Shown here one piece after another: positions 35,941-45,842 of a stretch of 64,000 bases of DNA. The notes under the pieces were generated by a model. The model searched no databases and was not told the origin of the DNA. It was given only the letters and a program-made list of their open reading frames with translations. The DNA is from Salinadaptatus halalkaliphilus. GTDB taxonomy: Archaea > Halobacteriota > Halobacteria > Halobacteriales > Natrialbaceae. A program made the translations under genes and the position numbers. The stretch covers positions 62,001 through 126,000 of the forward strand of contig NZ_RBZW01000055.1 in NCBI RefSeq assembly GCF_006543045.1. The letters are read 5' to 3'. Each line of letters opens with the position of its first letter. The stretch's first letter is position 1.

Positions 35941-37785
35941 TCACGACGGATCGTCGACGGTCGGGAGTTCGACGCAAACGATGCTCCCTCGTGGATCGTT
36001 GTCGTCGATCCAGACATCGCCGCCGTACTGCTCGACGAGCGTTCTAACGAGATAGAGGCCGATCCCGGTCCCGGGGCTCTCGAGTCCTTTCTCGCCGCGG
36101 CCGAAGACCGCGTCTTTGCGCTCGTCGGCGATGCCCGGCCCGTTGTCGGCGACGCTTACCAACACGCTGTCCTCGTCGTGATCGACCGCGACATCGATCT
36201 CGGCTAGATCGGCGTCGTTGTGGACGATCGCGTTCTGGACGAGGTTGTGGACGACAGACTCGAGCATTCCGTCGGCCTGGACCGTGACGTCCGTCCCGAG
36301 TCCGTAGACGGTGATAGCCGTCTCCTCGTAGCGAGAGCGTGCCGAATCGACAGCCGACCCGACGACGTCCTGGACGGAGATCGACCGGAGTTCGGTATCG
36401 TCGGACGCGAAAACCGTCTCAGTTAGATCCCGTGCCGTCTCGGTCAGATCGATCGCTTCGTCCGCCGAAAGGATGATCTCCTCGAGGTGTGTCTCGCCGG
36501 CGGGTTCGACGTGATCGTCCAGGAGTCGACCGCGACCGCGGACGACCTGCATGTGGTTGCGCAGATCGTGGCGAACGACCTGATTGAGCACCGCGAGTTT
36601 GTCCCGCGTCTCGACGAGTCGCTCGTACTGATCGCGGCGGTCGGTCACGTCGTGGCCGGTGACGACCAGCGACGTGGGTTCGTCCCCCTCGTTGGTGACG
36701 GGACGAACGGTGCCGCTGATCCGCCGCGACTCGCCGTCTGGCCGCTCGTGGTCCGACTCGTAGTTGACGTACTCCCCCGTCGCAGCCTGTTCGACCCACT
36801 TGCGAACACTGTCTCGAGCGTCGTCTGCCCACCACGGCGTCTCCCAGAACGGTTCGCCGACGATCCGATCGCGATCGACGTCGACGTACTCCATCGCGGT
36901 CCCGTTGACCTGCAGTACCGTCCCGTCGGGGTCGAGCAGCCCGACGAGCATCTGTGGATCCTCGAAGACGGCCTCGAATCGGCGCTGGTTCCGCCGCCGT
37001 TTGCGTTCTTGCTCCCGGCGATGGGTAACGTCGGTGATGAATCCCTCGAGCGCTTCGATATCGCCACCGTCCGTGTAGACACCGCGCCCGCGCTCCCAGA
37101 GCCACTTCGTCTCGCCGTCTGCGGTCTCGATCCGATACGTCTCCTCGAACGCCTCTCGGTTCTCGAGAGCGGCCTGTGTGATCTCCCAGATCGCCTCGCG
37201 ATCGTCGGGGTGAACGAGGTCGTGACCGATCGATACCGCACCGGATTCGAACGTACCCGCCGCGTAACCGGTGATTTGCTCGCAGTCGCCCTCGATATAC
37301 TCCATGGGCCACCCGGGTTCGTTCCGACAGCGATAGACCATCCCCGGGAGGTTGTCGATGAGCGTTTCGAGGCGAATGTTTCGACGCTCGAGACCGCGTC
37401 GCGATCGGTAGTTTTCGACGAGCGTCTGGATTCGGTTCGCGAGCAAGACGTTTCGGTCGTCGGCCGAATCGTGCAAGTGATACTCGGTCGCGTCGTACTC
37501 GATCGCCGTTTCCGCCGCCGATTCCGAGCCGGGCTCGATACGAAGGACGAACGGCAGCTCGGGATACCGATCCCGGATCGCCGCGAGTAGTTCGAGTCCG
37601 CCCATTCCGGGTAGCTCGTTTCGGCTGACGACACAATCGACGGTCGATCGCTCGCCGGCGAGATACTCGAGGACGCCGTCGGCGGTGGCCGTCGTTTCGA
37701 CCGTAAACTGGTACTGGTCGTCGCTCGGAAGAGTCAACGGACCAGTGTCATCAACGGCAAGAACGTTGATCGAATGTTCCCCCAT
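35941..37785 (-). CDS. Hybrid sensor histidine kinase with degenerate receiver domain (REC-PAS-PAS-HisKA-HATPase)
   Basis: A 614-residue kinase. Residues about 5-120 form a receiver-like domain with the acidic pair VDD (about 11-13). Two PAS domains follow (about 135-265 and 280-395), then the HisKA phospho-acceptor VVRHDLRNHMQVV (about 417-429) and the HATPase with N-box VVHNLVQNAIVHND, G1 VADNGPGIAD and G2 GLESPGTGIGLYLV. In the receiver the strand normally ending in the phospho-accepting Asp reads V-V-S-R-N-E-L-P-G, with Arg in its place; the conserved Lys segment reads LRIEPGS, without Lys. It is therefore probably a pseudo-receiver. The kinase core appears intact. Confidence 0.9.
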   Translation of the reverse strand: MGEHSINVLAVDDTGPLTLPSDDQYQFTVETTATADGVLEYLAGERSTVDCVVSRNELPGMGGLELLAAIRDRYPELPFVLRIEPGSESAAETAIEYDATEYHLHDSADDRNVLLANRIQTLVENYRSRRGLERRNIRLETLIDNLPGMVYRCRNEPGWPMEYIEGDCEQITGYAAGTFESGAVSIGHDLVHPDDREAIWEITQAALENREAFEETYRIETADGETKWLWERGRGVYTDGGDIEALEGFITDVTHRREQERKRRRNQRRFEAVFEDPQMLVGLLDPDGTVLQVNGTAMEYVDVDRDRIVGEPFWETPWWADDARDSVRKWVEQAATGEYVNYESDHERPDGESRRISGTVRPVTNEGDEPTSLVVTGHDVTDRRDQYERLVETRDKLAVLNQVVRHDLRNHMQVVRGRGRLLDDHVEPAGETHLEEIILSADEAIDLTETARDLTETVFASDDTELRSISVQDVVGSAVDSARSRYEETAITVYGLGTDVTVQADGMLESVVHNLVQNAIVHNDADLAEIDVAVDHDEDSVLVSVADNGPGIADERKDAVFGRGEKGLESPGTGIGLYLVRTLVEQYGGDVWIDDNDPRGSIVCVELPTVDDPS

Positions 37786-38060
37786 CCGTCCTCAGCGGAT
37801 ACGGAGCACAAATATAAAATTGCGTTGGCTAGTACCGTTCCAATCGTCGACTGATAGCTCGAATCGCCCGACGCAGCCGGATTCGACCCTGCAGTGCAGC
37901 CTTGGAACGCCACTAGAGCGTGTCGTCGCCAACTGACGATGCCGAGTTCCGGTCCTCGACACCGTCTTCCACTCGTCTGCGCGGGGTTTTCCTCAGAACC
38001 AGATCCGGGCGACTGTGTCTGACGTAAGAACTATACTGACGGCGACAGTGGGTACGGGCG

Positions 38061-38423
38061 ATGGGACTTATGAGCAGAATCATCGGCGGGGACCAGTCCC
38101 GGGCCGCCGAGGATTACGTCGAACTGGACCTCGACGACGTATCGACTGGGACGGCCGACGCGGCGATGCAAGTCCGCATCGCCGAAGTCGGCGGACAGCC
38201 CGACGCGATCGACATCAAAGAAGCCGTCTACGATGGCGACATCGTCATCGCCGACATCACTCGGCTGCGCACCGAGGACAACACCGTCGAACACATCGTC
38301 GACGAACTCCGTCAGGTCGCCCAGGAGGTCGACGGCGATATCGTTCGCAAGGGTGACGATCAGATGATCATCACGCCAACCGGCGTTCGGATCAGCCGCG
38401 AAAAGCTCGGCCAGTCACTCTGA
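38061..38423 (+). CDS. sepF: Cell division protein SepF
   Basis: A 120-residue FtsZ membrane anchor; SepF is essential for division in haloarchaea. The N-terminal MGLMSRIIGG can form the amphipathic membrane-targeting helix, an acidic linker follows (EDYVELDLDDV), and the globular domain covers about 40-118 with DIKEAVYDGDIVIADIT and DDQMIITPTGVRIS. Length and order match archaeal SepF. 37786-38060 upstream contains only an AT-rich promoter and no gene. The 3' end overlaps the next, convergent gene by 9 bp. Confidence 0.95.
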   Translation: MGLMSRIIGGDQSRAAEDYVELDLDDVSTGTADAAMQVRIAEVGGQPDAIDIKEAVYDGDIVIADITRLRTEDNTVEHIVDELRQVAQEVDGDIVRKGDDQMIITPTGVRISREKLGQSL

Positions 38424-39305
38424 GTCGACGTATTCTGTTATCGTCTCGAGGACCGCTTCCGGGTCGTCGATGGCGTCTCTCTCACAGCGAATCGCTGGCC
38501 GGAACCGACGCTCAAGGACGAGTTCGTCCTCGGTGAGCCTGAGGTCGGTGATGCGGTTCCAGGGATACAACGTTCTGTGAGACGGTTTCATCGACGGCGC
38601 GACGACCAGTCCTGGCCTCGTCGCCTGTAGCTCGCCGCGAACGCCGTCACCGAGCTGATCGTCGTGTGGAACCCATGGAAAGACGAAGGGTTTCCAGACC
38701 GAATCCGACCGAAGGGAATCGGGCGCCAGTGCCTGAAACAGGAACATGAGCGCGAACAGCACCAGTAAGATTGCCGTTACATCGAGGAAGACGGTCGCCA
38801 CCAGTCCGACCGCGCCGAATCCGAGACCGACGGCGACCATGCCGATGTCGGTGCCGGCCGGTCGCCAGTCCCAGCGAACCACGGGAGCGTCGACGACGCT
38901 GTCGATGTAGGCGTCGTGACCGATTGCGGCGAGCTCCCAGCCCGCCCCGGCGACCGCGACCGCCGCGACGCCGACGGGAAGTACGTACCAGGCCGCCGTG
39001 ACGACCTCGAGCTGCCAGAGCCCCGTTCCGAGCCCGACGAGCACGACCGCGGGGACGACACAGCAGCTGCGTCGCCCTCGCCAGCCACCGAGCCGCCGGG
39101 CGAACCCGGGCCGATGCCAGGCGTAGAGTGCGCCCACGAGTAATCCGGCGGTAAAGACCGTCGGCAGCGTCGAGAGCAAGACGCCACTCGAGACCCCACT
39201 CGCCGCCAGACCGATGGCGACCAGCCCGGTGGCGATCGCCCCGACGTAGATGCCGAGCGTCGCCTGGAGACCGACGCCGGAATCGACACGATCGCTCGAG
39301 GGCAT
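38415..39305 (-). CDS. Hypothetical membrane protein with C-terminal PH-like domain
   Basis: A 296-residue protein with about six or seven hydrophobic helices (about 14-38, 42-62, 84-103, 104-124, 155-180 and 180-200), then a soluble part (about 205-296) with RTLYPWNRITDLRLTEDELV and a strand pattern like a bacterial PH (YdbT/YdbS-type) domain. The family is not recognised. It overlaps sepF by 9 bp at the 3' end, tail to tail. Confidence 0.78.
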   Translation of the reverse strand: MPSSDRVDSGVGLQATLGIYVGAIATGLVAIGLAASGVSSGVLLSTLPTVFTAGLLVGALYAWHRPGFARRLGGWRGRRSCCVVPAVVLVGLGTGLWQLEVVTAAWYVLPVGVAAVAVAGAGWELAAIGHDAYIDSVVDAPVVRWDWRPAGTDIGMVAVGLGFGAVGLVATVFLDVTAILLVLFALMFLFQALAPDSLRSDSVWKPFVFPWVPHDDQLGDGVRGELQATRPGLVVAPSMKPSHRTLYPWNRITDLRLTEDELVLERRFRPAIRCERDAIDDPEAVLETITEYVDSE

Positions 39306-39423
39306 AGCCGACCGACTCTAGTTGGGCCACTGTCAAAAGTGTCGCCCTTGGGAGGGTGCCGTCCCCCACCGTCCGTGATCCCAGCAGAACGATCGGCTTC
39401 GTATTGACTGCTGTCCGACAGTA

Positions 39424-40143
39424 TCAGCCGTCCCTCGATCCGAAGTACTCGAGGAGTCGCTCCCGCCCCCGGTTCGCGCGTCGCGTTCGCTCTTCGTGAT
39501 CGATCTCCTCGACGCCGACCGGCACCTCGCGGTCGTAGTGAGCGTAGTACCCCTCGAGAGCGATCCAGTCGTTGTAGAAGTCGGGAACGACGTCGTTGAT
39601 CAGCGTCAGTGCGACACTGGCGCCGTCGCCCGCGGCGACCAGCGCCTGGTGGTGGGTACTCGTGAGGCGCCCGGCCGCGTAGATCCCTTCGACATCGGTG
39701 CGTCCGTCCCCATCGGTCGGGACGATATCGACCGGCCCCGGTTCTTCGGGTTCGGTCGAGACCCCAACGTCCTGGAGGTAGTCGCTGTCGGCCCAGGACG
39801 TGGCGATGACGGCGTCGGCCTCGATCGAGGCCCCCTCGAGACGAAGCTCGAAGCCGTCGTCGCTCCGAGAAAGCGTTTCGACGCGTCCGTCGCGGAGCGT
39901 ACAGCCGGCTTCGCGGGCGTGTTCGCGGCCGAGCTCGAGCAGCGAGCGCGGCTCGATCCCGGCCGGAAAGCCGAGATAGTTCTCGACGTAGGCACTCTTC
40001 TGGAGCGTCGAGCGGCCGTCTTCGAGCACGATCGTCTCGAGGTCGGCCCGGCTACAGAAGACGCCGGCCGCACAGCCGGCCGGACCGGCGCCGACGACGG
40101 CGACGTCGAACGATGCTGTCTCGGTGGAATCGGTTCGTGTCAT
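39424..40143 (-). CDS. Short FAD-dependent oxidoreductase (TrxB-like fold, no CxxC)
   Basis: A 239-residue flavoprotein that contains the FAD-binding signature VAVVGAGPAGCAAGVFCSRA (GxGxxG at 18-23) and the closing GIYAAGR strand (about 165-171), but not the separate NAD(P)H domain (about 120 residues) nor the CxxC redox pair of thioredoxin reductases (about 310 residues). Glu-rich C-terminal helices follow. Last gene of the minus-strand ABC-importer operon, 30 bp after the ATPase gene, so probably co-expressed with peptide/metal-type import. Its substrate is unknown. Confidence 0.85.
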   Translation of the reverse strand: MTRTDSTETASFDVAVVGAGPAGCAAGVFCSRADLETIVLEDGRSTLQKSAYVENYLGFPAGIEPRSLLELGREHAREAGCTLRDGRVETLSRSDDGFELRLEGASIEADAVIATSWADSDYLQDVGVSTEPEEPGPVDIVPTDGDGRTDVEGIYAAGRLTSTHHQALVAAGDGASVALTLINDVVPDFYNDWIALEGYYAHYDREVPVGVEEIDHEERTRRANRGRERLLEYFGSRDG

Positions 40144-40173
40144 GAACGATCAAGTGTCGGGTTGATGAGTTGA

Positions 40174-42399
40174 TTATCGCGTCGTCGTGTCGGGAGGGTC
40201 TGGAGACTGGTCCCGCGGCGATTCGCTGTCTTCGGTGACCCCCCGTGAGGCAACCTGCTGTGCAAAATGACAGTGTGAGTCGACGCCGCCGACGGCGACC
40301 GAATCGGGCTCGTCGGTCTCGCACACCGGCTCGGCGATCGGGCACCGAGGATGGAATCGACAGCCCGACGGAACGTCGACGCCGCTGGGGATCGGCCCCT
40401 CGAGCCGAGTCGCGTCGGTCCCGTCGTCGATCCGCGGAACGGCCTCGAGCAACGCGGCCGTATAGGGATGGCTCGGGCGGTCGAACACGCGCTCTGCTGG
40501 CCCTCGCTCGACGATCTCGCCGAGGTACATGACCGCGACGCGGTCGGCGACGTGGCGGACGACGTCCAGATCGTGAGAGATCACGAGGTAGGTCAACCCG
40601 AGTCGCCGCTGTAGATCCGCGAGCAGGTTCAGCAACTGCGCTCGGACGGAGACGTCGAGCGCACTGACCGGCTCGTCGAAGACGACGACGCGGGGCTCGA
40701 GGGCGATCGCTCGCGCGATAGCGACCCGCTGCAGCTGGCCGCCCGAGAGCTGGTGGGGCCGGCGCGACCCATACCGTTCGGCGAGGCCGACGAGATCGAG
40801 CAACTCTCGAACGCGTTCGCGGCGACACTCGCTGTCCCAACCCCGCTCGAGCAGCGGTTCGGCGATCGTCTCGCGAACCCGCTGTCGGGGATTGATGCTT
40901 CCCTGTGGGTTCTGGAAGACGACGCCGACATCGGCGAGCTGGTCGGCGGTTCGGTCCGCGACGGTGCCGACCGGCTCGCCGTCGAACCGGACCTCGCCCG
41001 TCGAGGGCGCCTCGAGGCCGGTCAGGAGCTTCGCGAGCGTCGACTTCCCGCTGGCGCTCTCGCCGACGAGCCCGACGGTCTCGCCAGGATAGACCGCGAG
41101 ATTGACGCCGTCGACGGCCCGAAGCGTCCGCGAATCGCCGAACGCGCGCTGAATGGCTGAGTCGGCAAGATCGTAGGTTCGCGTGACGCCCCGAGCCTCG
41201 AGGATCGGATCGCCGCGGTCGGCGCTCCCGCCAGCAGAACCGGATCGGCCGCGCGCATCGATCGTCCTCGAGCCGTCGGCTCGAGCACGGTCGCGGGTCA
41301 CCGATTCGCTCGGATCGGCCCGCGGGCGACCGGGCGGGGTCGATTCGGACGGAGAGCCCGCCGCCGCGGGCGAATCGTCCGCTCGCACGGCCTCGAGTTC
41401 GTGACAGGCGACCTCGTGGTCGGGGCCGACGGTGCGGACGGCGGGATCGCGTCGCTCGCAGTCGTCGGTTCCGTAGGAACACCGAGAGGCGAACGGACAA
41501 CCGGGGCCACCGTCGAAACGTTCGGGGACGGTCCCGTCGATCGTCGGCAAACGGTCGCGCCCGTCGTCCGCCCGGAGGAGACACGATAGAAGCCCTCGGG
41601 TATAGGGATGTTCGGGCGACTCGAGCAGTCGATCGGTCGGTCCCCGTTCGACGATCTCGCCGCCGTACATGACGGCGACACGATCACAGCAGTCCGCGAC
41701 GACGCCGAAGTCGTGGCTGATGACGAGCACCGCGGTGTCGGTCTCGGCGGCGAGTTCGCGAAGCTGGTCGAGAATGCGGGCCTGTGTCGTCGTGTCCAGG
41801 GCGGTCGTCGGCTCGTCGGCGATCAACAGATCCGGATCGCCGGCCAGCGCGATGGCGAGCATCGCGCGCTGGCACATGCCGCCGGAGAGCTCGTGGGGGT
41901 AGGCGTCGACGCGGTCCTCGGGGTCGGCGATGCCGACCTGATCCATCAACTCGATCGCGCGCTCGCGGTGGCGTCGCCAGCGAGAGCGATCCGAGACCAA
42001 CGGCACGTGACAGAAGTCGAGCAGCGACTGCCCGCTCGAGTCGTCGTGGACGCGAAGCGATTCCGCGATCTGTTCGCCGACGTCGAAGACGGGGTTGAGC
42101 GTCGCCGTCGGATCCTGAAAGACCATCGCGATGTCGGTCCCGCGATACCGCTCGCGGGTCGACGCCGAGACGTCGGTCAGATCGACGCCGTCGAAGTCGA
42201 TCGCTCCCTCGACGATCCGACCGGGTGAGTGGAGGCCGACGATCGATCGAGCCAGCACGGACTTCCCGCTGCCGCTTTCGCCCACGAGGCCGACGATCTC
42301 GCCGCGATCGATCGTCAGCGACGCGCCGTCGACCGCGCGAACGACTCCATCGTTCGTCTCGAATCGAGTGTGTAGGTTATCGACGGTGAGTAGCGTCAT
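40174..42399 (-). CDS. dppD: Fused double ABC transporter ATPase (DppD-DppF type, peptide/nickel)
   Basis: A 741-residue fusion of the two ATPases that normally form a heterodimer. The first half (about 1-320) has Walker A GESGSGKS, signature LSGGMCQR and Walker [13 protein letters not shown]. The second half (about 395-715) has Walker [10 protein letters not shown], signature LSGGQLQR and Walker [12 protein letters not shown]. Both end in the oligopeptide/dipeptide C-terminal domain with Cys patterns ([11 protein letters not shown] and [14 protein letters not shown]). A Ser/Pro/Asp-rich linker (about 330-400) joins them. Start ATG 42399; the DppC gene ends 1 bp before. Confidence 0.95.
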   Translation of the reverse strand: MTLLTVDNLHTRFETNDGVVRAVDGASLTIDRGEIVGLVGESGSGKSVLARSIVGLHSPGRIVEGAIDFDGVDLTDVSASTRERYRGTDIAMVFQDPTATLNPVFDVGEQIAESLRVHDDSSGQSLLDFCHVPLVSDRSRWRRHRERAIELMDQVGIADPEDRVDAYPHELSGGMCQRAMLAIALAGDPDLLIADEPTTALDTTTQARILDQLRELAAETDTAVLVISHDFGVVADCCDRVAVMYGGEIVERGPTDRLLESPEHPYTRGLLSCLLRADDGRDRLPTIDGTVPERFDGGPGCPFASRCSYGTDDCERRDPAVRTVGPDHEVACHELEAVRADDSPAAAGSPSESTPPGRPRADPSESVTRDRARADGSRTIDARGRSGSAGGSADRGDPILEARGVTRTYDLADSAIQRAFGDSRTLRAVDGVNLAVYPGETVGLVGESASGKSTLAKLLTGLEAPSTGEVRFDGEPVGTVADRTADQLADVGVVFQNPQGSINPRQRVRETIAEPLLERGWDSECRRERVRELLDLVGLAERYGSRRPHQLSGGQLQRVAIARAIALEPRVVVFDEPVSALDVSVRAQLLNLLADLQRRLGLTYLVISHDLDVVRHVADRVAVMYLGEIVERGPAERVFDRPSHPYTAALLEAVPRIDDGTDATRLEGPIPSGVDVPSGCRFHPRCPIAEPVCETDEPDSVAVGGVDSHCHFAQQVASRGVTEDSESPRDQSPDPPDTTTR

Positions 42400-42400
42400 C

Positions 42401-43300
42401 TTAGACCTCCTCGAGTTTGGTTTGCTGGCGCGGGTCCAGTGCGTCCCGAAGCCCATCGCCGAGTAGGTTGAAACCGAGCACGGTGAGCATGATCGCGACC
42501 CCGGGCGCGTTGACGATCCACCACGCGCTCCGGAGGTGGTTGCGACCGTCCGAGAGCATCGTCCCCCACTCCGGGGTCGGCGGCTGTGCTCCGAGTCCGA
42601 TAAAGGAGAGCCCGGCGGTCGCGAGGATGACCGTGCCCAGGTTGAGCGTCGCGATCACGAGCACGGGGTTGACGACGTTGGGCAAGAGATGCCGGCGGAA
42701 GAGCCGGCGACGTGGCGTCCCCGCGAGCTTCGCGGCCGCGACGTACTCGCGTTCCCGAATCGAGAGGACGCTGCCCCGGACGACCCGTGCGTACGTCGTC
42801 CAGCCGACGACGGCGAGGGCGATCATCACGTTTCGCAGGCTCGGCCCGAGTATTCCGGCGACGACCAGTGCAAGCACCAGCCCCGGAAACGCCAGTTGGA
42901 TGTCGACCAGCCGCATCAGGATCTCGTCGATCCAGCCGCCGGCGTAGCCCGCCACCAGCCCGACGCCGGTGCCGATCACGACGCGAATCGCCGTCACCAA
43001 CAGGGCAATGCCCAGCGAATAGCGCGCCCCGTAGACGATTCGGGCGAGCACGTCTCGGCCGAGCTGGTCGGTCCCGAGCGGATGGACCAGCGACGGCGCC
43101 TGCAGTCGGTTCTGGAGCGTTTGTGTCGTCGGATCGTGTGGAACCACGACCGGGCCGACGATCGCGACGACCCCCAGGACGACGACGATGATCCCACCGG
43201 CGGACGTAAACGGGTTGTGACGCAGGTGGCCGACGATGGCGCGGCCGACCTGTCGTCTTCCCGCACCGTCGCCGTCTCGAGCGTCCTCGAGGACGCTCAT
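42401..43300 (-). CDS. dppC: ABC transporter permease (DppC/NikC type)
   Basis: A 299-residue inner-membrane subunit. The N-terminal arm (OppC_N domain, about 15-60) precedes a hydrophobic core of about six helices with the binding-protein-dependent transport motif EAA-like segment VAAAKLAGTPRRRLFRRHLL (about 192-211). Family members move dipeptides, oligopeptides or nickel. Overlaps the DppB gene by 4 bp and runs on to the fused ATPase. Confidence 0.95.
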   Translation of the reverse strand: MSVLEDARDGDGAGRRQVGRAIVGHLRHNPFTSAGGIIVVVLGVVAIVGPVVVPHDPTTQTLQNRLQAPSLVHPLGTDQLGRDVLARIVYGARYSLGIALLVTAIRVVIGTGVGLVAGYAGGWIDEILMRLVDIQLAFPGLVLALVVAGILGPSLRNVMIALAVVGWTTYARVVRGSVLSIREREYVAAAKLAGTPRRRLFRRHLLPNVVNPVLVIATLNLGTVILATAGLSFIGLGAQPPTPEWGTMLSDGRNHLRSAWWIVNAPGVAIMLTVLGFNLLGDGLRDALDPRQQTKLEEV

Positions 43301-44247
43301 CGCGTCCCACCACCGAGGGAGATTCGCGGATCGAGGTAGTGGTAGGTCAGGTCGACGAGGAAGTTCGTCACGACGAACAACACCGCGATGACGAGCACGA
43401 CGCCCTGAACGACGGGGTAATCGCGGGCGAAGATCGCATCGACCAGCAGCGTTCCAAGCCCCGGTCGCTGGAAGACGACCTCGATCACGACGGCGCCGTT
43501 TAGAACGAACGCGAACTGGAGACCGATCACCGTGACGACCGGGATCAAGGCGTTTCGAAGCGCGTGTTTGTAGACGACGATCCGGCCGCGAAGGCCCTTC
43601 GCGCGAGCGCCGTCGACGTACTCGCGGTCGATCACCTCGAGCATGGACGTCCGGACCAGCCGCATGACGATTGCCGCCATCCCCGTGCCGAGTGCGATCG
43701 CCGGCAACACCAGATGCGAGAGCCCGCCGGTGCCGGCGACCGGGAACAGATCGAGCGTGAGCGCGAAGACGATGATCAGCAGGTAGCCGAGCCAGAAGTT
43801 CGGCATCGAGACGCCGACGAGGGCCACCAGCTGACTGCCGGCGTCGATCGAGGACCCGTGGTGAACGGCGCTTGCGACGCCGGTGGGGATGGCGACGAGC
43901 AGCGCGACGGCCATCGACGCGACGGCGAGTTCGATCGTCGCGGGTAGATGTTGAACGAGCAACTCCGTGACCGCACGGTTGCTGTAGTACGACTGCCCAA
44001 GGTCACCCTGGAGTGCGCTGCCGAGCCAGTCGACGAACTGCACGGGGATCGGCTCGTTCAGCCCTTCTTCCTCGCGAAAGGACTCGACGGCCTCCTGACT
44101 CGGCTGGTGGCCGGTCTGCTGGATGAGGATCGTCTCGGCGGAATCGCCCGGCGTGAGATAGACGAGTCCGAACGTCAGCACGGATGCCCCCAGGAGGACG
44201 ACCGTCGCCGTCAGCGACCGGTACAGCAGGTACATCCGCGAGATCAC
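43297..44247 (-). CDS. dppB: ABC transporter permease (DppB/NikB type)
   Basis: A 316-residue permease. The N-terminal helix is followed by the DppB signature LTPGDSAETI (about 30-40) and EEGLNEPIPVQFVDWL. The EAA loop is YVDGARAKGLRGRIVVYKHA (about 205-224). It overlaps the binding-protein gene upstream by 4 bp and the DppC gene downstream by 4 bp, so the set is translationally coupled. Confidence 0.95.
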   Translation of the reverse strand: MISRMYLLYRSLTATVVLLGASVLTFGLVYLTPGDSAETILIQQTGHQPSQEAVESFREEEGLNEPIPVQFVDWLGSALQGDLGQSYYSNRAVTELLVQHLPATIELAVASMAVALLVAIPTGVASAVHHGSSIDAGSQLVALVGVSMPNFWLGYLLIIVFALTLDLFPVAGTGGLSHLVLPAIALGTGMAAIVMRLVRTSMLEVIDREYVDGARAKGLRGRIVVYKHALRNALIPVVTVIGLQFAFVLNGAVVIEVVFQRPGLGTLLVDAIFARDYPVVQGVVLVIAVLFVVTNFLVDLTYHYLDPRISLGGGTR

Positions 44248-45809
44248 GCCCCGTCGTCACCTCGCGCTGTTCGCGAGAGCTCGGTCCACTCGAGCATCTT
44301 GTCGATCGGGTGGGTTTCGATGCCGGAGACCGACGCTCGCGTCCCGAGGACGTACTCGTCGTAGTACAGTGGAACGATCGCCCCCGTCTCGAGGACGCGA
44401 CGTTGGACCTCGCCGTAGTACTCGCGTTTTTCCGCACCCGTCTCGGCCCGATAGCCGTCTTCGATGAGCCGGTCGACTTCGTCGCCGGGGTTGTAGACGC
44501 CGGTTCCGTCGGCCTCGTAGCGCTGGTAGTTATCGCTGCCCCTCGAGTGGAACATCGCCCGCACGAGGTAATCCGAAGCGGCGCTGTTCGAGCCGAAGCC
44601 GACGATCGTGAGATTGGCCTCGCCAGCAACGAAGGTGTCGTAGAACGAGGCGGGATCGACCTGGACGATCTCGGTCGCGACGCCGATCTCGTCGAACCAG
44701 TTCTGGAGTACTTCCGCGATCCGGCTGTCGTCGCCATCCTCGCTGTCGACCAGCATCGACAGTTCCTCGCCATCGTAGCTCGAGTCGTCGACCAGCTCCC
44801 TCGCCCGGTCCCGATCCGGGCCGTACGCCGGCAACTCCTCGTGGATCGACCACGGGATCGACGAGGAGAACGGCCCCCGTGCGGGCATTCCGATCCCGTC
44901 GAGGACCGTCTCGACGAGTTCCGCCTGATCGACCGCCCAGTTCAGCGCCCGGCGAAGTCCCTCGTCGTCGGTGGGTGATTTGTAGAGGTTGACCGCGACG
45001 AGCCCGGCGTGGTTACCGACCTGCGTCTGGATCGTCGTCTCGGGGTGCTCGTCGACGGCCGCAGCCTGGTCTTTGGGGACATCGTGGGCGATGTCGATAT
45101 CGCCGTTCTCGAGCGAGAGCACTCGCGTGGTGTCGTCCTCGAGGTGGCGAAACGTCAGTGCCGACGGCTCGGGCGTCTCGTTGCGGTACTGCTCGAACGC
45201 GACGAGGCGAACCTCGCCGTCCTCGGTAGTGTCGACTTCGAAGGGGCCGGTGCCGACCGGGGCGTCGGCGGCGTCGTGGTTCTGGATCGCGAAGTAGTGA
45301 TGGGAGATCGCACCCGGAAACGCCGGAAACGGGTCGGTGGTTTCGAACCTGACCGTCGTCTCGTCGACCGCGGTGGTACTCCCGGGATCGAGGCCGGTCC
45401 AGCCGTCGACCCACGGCCAGTGATCGAACGTGGCCTCGAAGGAGGCGACGACGTCGGCGGCGGTCAGGTCGGTGCCGTCGTGAAACGTGACCCCCTCCCG
45501 GAGGTCGAACTCCCAGGTGGTGTCGTCGATGGCCGTCCAATCGGTTGCAAGCAGGGGCTCCGGTTCGACGTCGCTCGAGACGCCGACCAGCGGTTCGACC
45601 ACCTGCGTGAAGTAGGGGACGACGTAGTCGAAGGCGTCCCAGTCGTCGTCGGTCGGATCGCTGTGTAAGCCGATCGTAAATTCGTCCGAGGCGCCGTCGT
45701 CGCCGCCGGTGGCCTCGTCGGTGAGACAGCCGGCCAGCGCACCGACGCCGCCCGCGAGTGTTGCTTGCAGTACCGTCCGTCGTGACGTATCGTGGTGTGG
45801 TTCGGTCAT
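44244..45809 (-). CDS. ABC transporter substrate-binding lipoprotein (peptide/nickel family), second copy
   Basis: A 521-residue family-5 solute-binding protein. The N-terminus has a Tat motif (SRRTVLQATLAGG) and a lipobox L-A-G-C (about 28). The core has VTFHDGTDLTAADVVASFEA, PVGTGPFEVD and LRRALNWAVDQAELVETV, which are typical. It probably captures the substrate at the outer face and delivers it to DppB/DppC. Its start lies 33 bp after the stop of a second binding protein; the two share the same C-terminal phrase H-P-I-(D/E) but are clearly diverged. Confidence 0.94.
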   Translation of the reverse strand: MTEPHHDTSRRTVLQATLAGGVGALAGCLTDEATGGDDGASDEFTIGLHSDPTDDDWDAFDYVVPYFTQVVEPLVGVSSDVEPEPLLATDWTAIDDTTWEFDLREGVTFHDGTDLTAADVVASFEATFDHWPWVDGWTGLDPGSTTAVDETTVRFETTDPFPAFPGAISHHYFAIQNHDAADAPVGTGPFEVDTTEDGEVRLVAFEQYRNETPEPSALTFRHLEDDTTRVLSLENGDIDIAHDVPKDQAAAVDEHPETTIQTQVGNHAGLVAVNLYKSPTDDEGLRRALNWAVDQAELVETVLDGIGMPARGPFSSSIPWSIHEELPAYGPDRDRARELVDDSSYDGEELSMLVDSEDGDDSRIAEVLQNWFDEIGVATEIVQVDPASFYDTFVAGEANLTIVGFGSNSAASDYLVRAMFHSRGSDNYQRYEADGTGVYNPGDEVDRLIEDGYRAETGAEKREYYGEVQRRVLETGAIVPLYYDEYVLGTRASVSGIETHPIDKMLEWTELSRTARGDDGA

Positions 45810-45842
45810 CGGTAGTATCGTCGAATCGGTTCGAAAGCGATG

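Noticed and set aside
37786-38060. Possible tRNA-like stretch upstream of sepF (cggattcgaccctgc)
   Set aside because: It looks a little like a T-arm but no acceptor, D or anticodon arms pair; no tRNA was found.
40052-41584. 510-codon minus-strand frame across the fused ATPase
   Set aside because: Out-of-frame, Arg-rich shadow of the ATPase, which has complete Walker and signature motifs.
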